Positions 58,807 through 64,000 of a stretch of DNA of 64,000 nucleotides are shown in pieces. The notes under the pieces are model-generated. The model saw only the letters and a list, made by a program, of their open reading frames with translations, was not told where the DNA came from and ran no database searches. The stretch's first letter is position 1; every line of letters begins with the position of its first letter. The stretch spans positions 62,001 through 126,000 of the forward strand of contig NZ_LPWG01000014.1 of assembly GCF_001723285.1 (NCBI RefSeq), read 5' to 3'. The translations under genes were made by a program, and so were the position numbers. This DNA is from Methyloceanibacter methanicus (lineage in GTDB: Bacteria > Pseudomonadota > Alphaproteobacteria > Rhizobiales > Methyloligellaceae).

Positions 58807-59460
58807 TTATTGCTTAAGCGTCTTGCCGGGCATCGAGGGCAGGTTCTCGATCGCAAGCCGCATGAGCTCGGGCAGGGATTGCACCCGCAACTTGGTCTTC
58901 AACTGACTGCAGGTATTCGCAATCGTCTTGTAGCTGACATGCAGGTCCGAGGCGATCTGCGCGTAGGATTTTCCTTCCGCCAGCAACGACAGGATCTGCA
59001 GCTCTCGCTCGGTGATCGCGTGCAAGGGGTTCTTGGTGTGTCCGCGGGCCTCCATGAACGCGATGTTGGAAGCCAGTTCGTGGCTGAGATACGGCACGCC
59101 GTTGCGGATCGCCTCGAAGGCTTTGACGATTTCGTCGCCTGACGTGTCCTTGAGGATGTAGCCGTTCGCTCCGAGTTTCAGCGCTTGCGACACGATGAAG
59201 GGATCGCTGTGCATGCTGAACACGAGAACGGGCGTCCGATTGTCGTGAAGACGCAGGCGCCGAATGAAGGAGAGCCCTCCGAGCGCGCCCGTACGCATTG
59301 CCAGATCGACGATGATCACGTCTGGCTTCTTGCTACGGTAGAGTTGAAACCCTTCCGCCAGACTTTCCGTCTGCACGATCTTCTTGGCGCCAGCGTATTT
59401 CAGAAGTTGCCGACAGCCTTCCAGCACGATGGGGTGGTCGTCAATTACGAGAACCTGCAT
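58807..59460 (-). CDS. NarL/LuxR-family response regulator
   Basis: 217-residue regulator: receiver domain with VIDDHP and the phosphoacceptor in DVIIVDLAMR, Lys in GYILKDTSG, and a LuxR-type helix-turn-helix ITERELQILSLLAEGKSYAQIASDLHVS. Its ATG directly follows the kinase stop (TAA-ATG). Because the operon is divergent from mxaF it may control methanol oxidation genes, as MxaB-type regulators do; this is inference. Confidence 0.9.
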   Translation of the reverse strand: MQVLVIDDHPIVLEGCRQLLKYAGAKKIVQTESLAEGFQLYRSKKPDVIIVDLAMRTGALGGLSFIRRLRLHDNRTPVLVFSMHSDPFIVSQALKLGANGYILKDTSGDEIVKAFEAIRNGVPYLSHELASNIAFMEARGHTKNPLHAITERELQILSLLAEGKSYAQIASDLHVSYKTIANTCSQLKTKLRVQSLPELMRLAIENLPSMPGKTLKQ

Positions 59461-60981
59461 TTATGAAACCTCGATATCTTCGAATGTCGCGGGCGCGGAG
59501 GCCCTCGCCTTGGCCCGCGCCGCGGTGATTGGAATGACGATCTCCAGCAACGTTCCTTTCGAGGACACGCTCTGGATATCCCAGCTGCCGGAGAGCGCGC
59601 GGACTCTCTCGCGCATGGCCGTCAGTCCGAAGCCGAGTGGCGTGTTCGGCGACAGGCCACGGCCGTCATCCTGAATGAGAAGCTGAAGCACTCTGGCGCC
59701 CCGCTTCAGACGCTTGTCGAAAAGGTCGACCCGAATGGCGCTGGCTCCGCCGTGGCGGATCGCGTTGGTCACGCCTTCCTGAATGCAGCGATAGATCGTC
59801 AGGTCGATGGCCTCGCCGTAGCGCTCGCCCCGGGTTCGCAAGGAGCAGGTGATGTCCACGTCCACGTAGCGGCGCTGCATTTCGCTGATGAGGTCGCGCG
59901 CCAATTCGGACAAGGCCACATGGCCGACCGCGACGGGGCGCAGCTTCTTCAGCATAACTCTGTTCATCTGCTTGAGCCGGTTGGTGATCGTCAGGATCTC
60001 GGTCATATGCTCGTCAATCTCCGCGGCCGGGGCGCCGCGCTGCTCCTTGGCGAGCCGTTGCGCCGACATGGCGTTGGCCATGATCCCGAACAGGCAGGGG
60101 CTCGCCTCGTCATGGAGCTCGTTGGCGATTTCGCGCCGTTCGTCTTCTTGGATGGTGAGCACCTGACCGTAGAGCCGCCCGTTCTCCGCACGGGTGCGTC
60201 CAAGGGTCTCCGCGAGCCGGTTGAAGCTCGATGTCATGTCACTCAGTTCCTTGACGCGCGGCGGTGTGAGGCGCGTGCCGTAGTCCCCGTCCTCGAGCCT
60301 GGAAAGCCCGCCGGCAACGTTGGCCATCGGGTCGAGCAGGCGCCCGAGCACGACATAGAGCGTCGCAAGGACCAGCAGGTCGATAACACCGACGACGGGC
60401 CCCAACGACGACAGGTCCGCCCAGACTTCGGCGATCTCGTCCGAGGGCTCGCCGGCGATTACGACGGTGCCGAGATCCCAGATTCGCGGGCCGTCGATCG
60501 CCGGCATCTCGATCATGACAACCGAGCCGGCGATCCTGTTCGAAAGGACGACATTGACCGTCTGCGGCGCGACCTCGGGTGCGATCAGGGCTTCAAACCA
60601 GTGTGGCGCGGGCGGCGGCAAGTCAGGGGCGCGCGACGTGTTCGGCGCCGGCGACAGCTGCACGAGATCACCGCTTGCGTCGGCCATGTAGATGCGCACG
60701 TGACGAAGCTTGCCGATGCGCAGGCGGCTCGAAAGTTGGTTCACCTTCTTGGAAAGATCTGCAGGGCGTACATCCGGCGACAGCGATTGGATGGCGACGC
60801 GCACGAAGTTCTTGGCAAGCTCGACGGAGGCCTCCATCTCGACCTTTGTCGCCTCGCGCGCATTGGCGACGAAGATGATTCCGATGACGGCGAGCGCAAT
60901 GATATTGATGACGCCGATCACAATCATGAGCTGGATACGGATGGTTCTGTCGTACCAGATGGCGTTCAAGATGCTAGCCAT
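59461..60981 (-). CDS. NarX/UhpB-type sensor histidine kinase
   Basis: 506-residue kinase. Two membrane helices (about residues 15-37 and 190-215) flank a periplasmic domain; a HAMP linker follows (DPMANVAGGLSRLEDGDYGTRL), then HisKA_3 with ERREIANELHDEASP and an ATPase domain with EGVTNAIRHGGA and GFGLTAMRERV. ATG 60981 overlaps the lipoprotein stop by eight bases (ATGGCTAG). It pairs with the regulator downstream. Confidence 0.9.
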   Translation of the reverse strand: MASILNAIWYDRTIRIQLMIVIGVINIIALAVIGIIFVANAREATKVEMEASVELAKNFVRVAIQSLSPDVRPADLSKKVNQLSSRLRIGKLRHVRIYMADASGDLVQLSPAPNTSRAPDLPPPAPHWFEALIAPEVAPQTVNVVLSNRIAGSVVMIEMPAIDGPRIWDLGTVVIAGEPSDEIAEVWADLSSLGPVVGVIDLLVLATLYVVLGRLLDPMANVAGGLSRLEDGDYGTRLTPPRVKELSDMTSSFNRLAETLGRTRAENGRLYGQVLTIQEDERREIANELHDEASPCLFGIMANAMSAQRLAKEQRGAPAAEIDEHMTEILTITNRLKQMNRVMLKKLRPVAVGHVALSELARDLISEMQRRYVDVDITCSLRTRGERYGEAIDLTIYRCIQEGVTNAIRHGGASAIRVDLFDKRLKRGARVLQLLIQDDGRGLSPNTPLGFGLTAMRERVRALSGSWDIQSVSSKGTLLEIVIPITAARAKARASAPATFEDIEVS

Positions 60982-61525
60982 GGTGCCGGTCGCTCCCAAG
61001 CATATGAAGGCTGAGACCTCCCAAGCGCTCCACGGCGTCGTCGCGATCGAAACCCTGCTGGCGAAGAATGAAGTATTGCTGGCACAGCGTGCCGAACCCT
61101 TGGAGGGCGCCGGGCTTGGCCGCGATGGGGACGAGGGCGGCGATGATGTCCGAGGCGTTCTCGTGGATGCCTTGCTCCGCGAGCATGTTCTCGACTTGGA
61201 CCGCGCGGTTGGCGATCATGCGTGGCTCGTCGCCGAAACGGTGCGCGGCCAAGCCGAGTTCCTTTCGGGTAGCTTCGACCCGTGGATCGTTCTGGGGGAG
61301 CTCGGTTTTCGCGGCGCGGCTGGCGAGCCATTGCGCCGGGGAAATGGGGGAGCCCGTGTCCAGCCAGGTCATCTCGGCATAGACGGAGCCCCCTTCGTCC
61401 TGCGGGGCCGGCGTCAGCGTGCTCGTTTCGGATGCGTCGTCGCAGCCAGCGAGGCTGAGCGCCATCAGCACAACCGGAAAAAGGCGGGAACGCCGCGAGG
61501 GACGGGCGATGAGGGAAAGGGGCAT
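60974..61525 (-). CDS. Lipoprotein in the two-component operon
   Basis: 183-residue lipoprotein with lipobox ALSLAGC following a hydrophobic signal. The mature part is helical (VEATRKELGLAAHRFGDEPRMIANRAVQVENMLAEQG, split by turns) with LCQQYFILRQQGFDRDDAVERLGG near the end. ATG 61525 gives a normal signal length. It is first in the operon and may be a periplasmic sensor partner for the kinase (inference). Confidence 0.75.
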   Translation of the reverse strand: MPLSLIARPSRRSRLFPVVLMALSLAGCDDASETSTLTPAPQDEGGSVYAEMTWLDTGSPISPAQWLASRAAKTELPQNDPRVEATRKELGLAAHRFGDEPRMIANRAVQVENMLAEQGIHENASDIIAALVPIAAKPGALQGFGTLCQQYFILRQQGFDRDDAVERLGGLSLHMLGSDRHHG

Positions 61526-62078
61526 GGCATGGGCAGCTCTTGGTTGTTCGGCAAGATGCCCGGACTGCACGCTCTTTCTTCGCTCGGTCTCCATGGCATC
61601 TACTCGGTAGCAATAATGTCACCAAGTTTCTTGCTACCGTTGCCCAATCCGTCTGCTCGGTCTTCCCGAAAAACTACCTCGCGGCGACCTTTCGGCGTGC
61701 GAATTCCCCAAACGCAACCGGGATAAAACGCACGACCGACCAGGCACTAATCCATGCATTTACGGTGAAGTAGCGCCCTCCGGTTTCGAGCAATGCTCCA
61801 GACGGGTTTCTGGGAATAGGCCCAAAGACGTTCCGACGAGCGTCGCCATAGACTTCGTTCACCGCTAGGGACGGCAGCATCCTGTCTTTGCAGGCTGTTC
61901 GCCTCTCCTGACATGGCCAGACTTCGACGCTTGGCTTGGCGGCTGTGTGAGGCTCAGACGGCATTGTTCGCTTGAGGAGCCGATGCACAGGAACCGAGCG
62001 GAGAAGACGAGGACCTCCGATCAAGAGGGCTCTCGGACTTCTTCGTCATAATGGGAGCGAAAACGCGAGGGTTCGCAT
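61526..62078. other. Upstream region of mxaF
   Basis: About 550 bases between the divergent lipoprotein and mxaF genes. GC content falls around 61610-61760. No open frame is convincing, and I see no sigma-54 site. It probably holds the strong methanol-dehydrogenase promoter and regulator targets, which I cannot place exactly. Confidence 0.4.
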
Positions 62079-63986
62079 ATGAGGAGACTTCACAGTATTG
62101 GTGGGTATGTGTCGGCGTCATGCGTCGCGCTGGCCCTGGGTGGCCTTCTAACCGGGGCCGCCAACGCCAACGATCGCCTGATCGAGATGGCGAAGAATCC
62201 AGAAAACTACGTCATGCCGGGTCTCGACTACACGGCGGACAACTATAGTGAGATGGATCAGATCACCGCGGAGAACGTTAAGGACCTCCGTGTCGCTTGG
62301 ACCTTCTCCACGGGTCTGCTGAATGGTCACGAAGGCACGCCGCTCGTGGTCGACGGCGTGATGTACGTCAACAGTTCTTTCCCGAACAACGTCTATGCGC
62401 TGGACCTGAAGAATCCGGGCAAGATCAAGTGGCAGTACAAGCCGAAGCAGGATCCCGCGGCCCGTGCCGTGGCATGCTGCGATCTCGTGAACCGCGGCCT
62501 GGCTTATTGGCCGAGCGACGACGCGAGCAAGACGCCCAACCTGATCTTCTCGAACCAGCTCGACGGCCACGTTGTGGCGCTGAACGCCGAAACGGGCGAG
62601 ATGTACTGGAAGGTCGAGAACGCCGACATCAAGGTCGGTTCGACCCTTACCGTGGCGCCGTATGTCGTCAAGGATCTGGTCATCATCGGATCGTCGGGCG
62701 CTGAGCTCGGCGTGCGTGGCGTCACCACCGCCTACAACGTCAAGACGGCGGAGATGGTGTGGCGTCGGTTTGCGACCGGTCCCGACGACGAGATCGGCAT
62801 CGGCGACGACTTCAACAAGGCCAATCCCCAGTATGGTCAGAAAGGTCTCGGCCTTGCGACTTGGGAAGACGATGCCTGGAAGATCGGCGGCGGCACCAAC
62901 TGGGGTTGGTATGCCTACGATCCGTCCCTGGACCTGATCTACTACGCTCGGGCAACCCCTCGCCCGTGGAACGAGACGATGCGTCCGGGCGACAACAAGT
63001 GGACCATGACCATCATGGCCCGCAACGCCGACGACGGTATGCTCAAGTGGGGCTACCAGAAGACCCCGCATGACGAGTGGGACTACGCCGGCGTCAACGT
63101 GATGATGCTCTCCGATCAGAAAATCGACGGTAAGGACCTGAAGCTGGTCACCCACCCGGACCGGAACGGCATCATCTACACGCTGAACCGCGTGAACGGC
63201 GATCTTGTCCGTGCCGACTTCCTGGACGACACCGTCAACGTTTGGACGCATGTCGACATGAAGACGGGTATCCCGGTGCGTAACCCGGAATACGGCACGC
63301 GCATGGAGCACAAGGGCAAGGATATCTGCCCGTCGGCCATGGGCTACCACGACCAAGCCCACGACTCGTACGATCCGGAGCGGGGTCTCTTCTACCTCGC
63401 CATCAACCACATCTGCATGGATTGGGAGCCCTTTATGCTTCCCTATCGCGCCGGCCAGTTCTTTGTCGGTGCCACCCTGTCGATGTACCCGGGTCCGAAG
63501 GGCGACCGTGCCAACTATCTTGGTCTCGGTCAGGTCAAGGCCTACAGCGCGCCTGATGGCAAGTACAAGTGGTCGGTCATGGAGCGCTTCGCCGCTTGGG
63601 GCGGTACGCTCGCGACCAAGGGCGGTGTGATGTTCTACCCGACCCTGGATGGCTACTTCAAAGCCCGCAACTCCGACACCGGCGAGCTTCTGTGGAAGTT
63701 CAAGATGCCGTCTGGCGGTATCGGCTATCCGATGACCTACGAGCACAACGGCACGCAGTATGTCGCAGTGTACTACGGCGTCGGCGGCTGGCCGGGTGTT
63801 GGTCTGGTGTTCGACCTCCAGGATCCGACGGCGGGTCTCGGTGCCGTGGGTGCGTTCCGCAACCTGCAGAACTGGACCCAGCAGGGCGGTGGCCTCTTGG
63901 TCTTCTCGCTCGACGGCAAAGGCCCGTACAGCGAGGACGTGAATCTCGACGAGTACTCGAACGAGATCGTCACGGACGGAACCTAG
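62079..63986 (+). CDS. mxaF: PQQ-dependent methanol dehydrogenase large subunit (MxaF type)
   Basis: 635-residue periplasmic quinoprotein oxidising methanol to formaldehyde. Signal peptide ends GAANA. The PQQ-side disulfide Cys133-Cys134 ([11 protein letters not shown]), metal-ligand [11 protein letters not shown] and catalytic Asp335 ([11 protein letters not shown]) are present. Ala337, two residues after the Asp, is the calcium-type MxaF residue; lanthanide XoxF enzymes have Asp there. The segment ARATPRPW (290-297) departs from the usual GSGNPSPW/GTGNPAPW that carries the metal-binding Asn. Two compensating single-base indels between 62946 and 62965 explain this and restore GSGNPSPW. It probably heads an mxaFJGI operon beyond the edge. 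Confidence 0.93.
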   Translation: MRRLHSIGGYVSASCVALALGGLLTGAANANDRLIEMAKNPENYVMPGLDYTADNYSEMDQITAENVKDLRVAWTFSTGLLNGHEGTPLVVDGVMYVNSSFPNNVYALDLKNPGKIKWQYKPKQDPAARAVACCDLVNRGLAYWPSDDASKTPNLIFSNQLDGHVVALNAETGEMYWKVENADIKVGSTLTVAPYVVKDLVIIGSSGAELGVRGVTTAYNVKTAEMVWRRFATGPDDEIGIGDDFNKANPQYGQKGLGLATWEDDAWKIGGGTNWGWYAYDPSLDLIYYARATPRPWNETMRPGDNKWTMTIMARNADDGMLKWGYQKTPHDEWDYAGVNVMMLSDQKIDGKDLKLVTHPDRNGIIYTLNRVNGDLVRADFLDDTVNVWTHVDMKTGIPVRNPEYGTRMEHKGKDICPSAMGYHDQAHDSYDPERGLFYLAINHICMDWEPFMLPYRAGQFFVGATLSMYPGPKGDRANYLGLGQVKAYSAPDGKYKWSVMERFAAWGGTLATKGGVMFYPTLDGYFKARNSDTGELLWKFKMPSGGIGYPMTYEHNGTQYVAVYYGVGGWPGVGLVFDLQDPTAGLGAVGAFRNLQNWTQQGGGLLVFSLDGKGPYSEDVNLDEYSNEIVTDGT

Positions 63987-64000
63987 TCAGACGAACGGTT

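Noticed and set aside
61674..62024. A 116-residue minus-strand gene upstream of mxaF
   Set aside because: No ribosome binding site, no recognisable domain, and it sits where the mxaF promoter is expected.
62079..63986. Lanthanide-dependent XoxF methanol dehydrogenase
   Set aside because: The residue two after the catalytic Asp335 is Ala (DYA), the MxaF state; XoxF enzymes have Asp there. The odd ARATPRPW motif is better explained by paired indels.

Overview
The window is a chromosomal segment of a GC-rich alphaproteobacterium, most likely a methylotrophic, nitrogen-fixing member of the Hyphomicrobiales. The evidence is an oxygen-sensitive alphaproteobacterial-type NifA, a complete Mo-nitrogenase gene set of rhizobial/methanotroph style with fixABCX, an Irr-type regulator, and a methanol dehydrogenase large subunit (mxaF) at the right edge. 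No rRNA, tRNA, CRISPR array or insertion sequence was seen.

Layout. 0-2.5 kb: membrane-bound nucleotide cyclase (two frameshifts). 2.7-3.8 kb: AI-2E-family membrane protein. 3.8-9.4 kb (minus strand): cobalt uptake and cobalamin block (cbiKMLQO behind a cobalamin riboswitch, then cobF and a metal/corrinoid-binding protein). 9.7-13 kb: MscS-type channel and a cytochrome c. 13.1-15 kb: small operon with a truncated haemoglobin and modD. 15.3-55.3 kb: nitrogen-fixation island. Its order is nifA; ferredoxin-LRV-sufBCDS; nifB-fdxN-iscA-TPR-LRV-nifZ-nifZ-nifT and an accessory group (DegT-like, 2Fe-2S ferredoxin, SIR2-like, unknowns); a divergent pair on the minus strand (TPR and pseudo-receiver); nifHDKENX with the DUF269 and DUF683 genes, fdxB, nifQ, irr-like; iscA-nifUSV-cysE-nifW; fixABCX-bfd-bfr; modABC. 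55.3-61.5 kb: MFS transporter, small secreted proteins, LOG-family protein, and a two-component system with a lipoprotein. 62.1-64 kb: mxaF.

How it works together. Six sigma-54 (-24/-12) promoters lie ahead of fdx-LRV-suf, nifB, nifH, the divergent pseudo-receiver operon, iscA-nifUSV and fixABCX; all but one match the consensus closely. Each has one or two TGT-N10-ACA NifA sites nearby. A seventh candidate precedes the truncated-haemoglobin operon. Two FixK/FNR-like boxes (ahead of nifA and nifB) suggest oxygen control. The island therefore couples FeMo-co synthesis (nifB, E, N, X, Q, V), Fe-S supply (SUF, NifUS, IscA), electron supply (FixABCX, five ferredoxins), iron storage (Bfr/Bfd), sulfur supply (CysE) and molybdate uptake (ModABC) into one regulon.

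Sequence quality matters here. About sixteen sites across fourteen genes look like one- or two-base indels, mostly a lost base in a short G/C run, and each can be repaired by a minimal edit that restores a family-typical protein. One pair of compensating indels in mxaF rewrites a metal-binding motif without breaking the frame. These are more likely assembly or sequencing errors than gene decay, so the affected genes are annotated at their repaired extents (except the cytochrome c, given as read).
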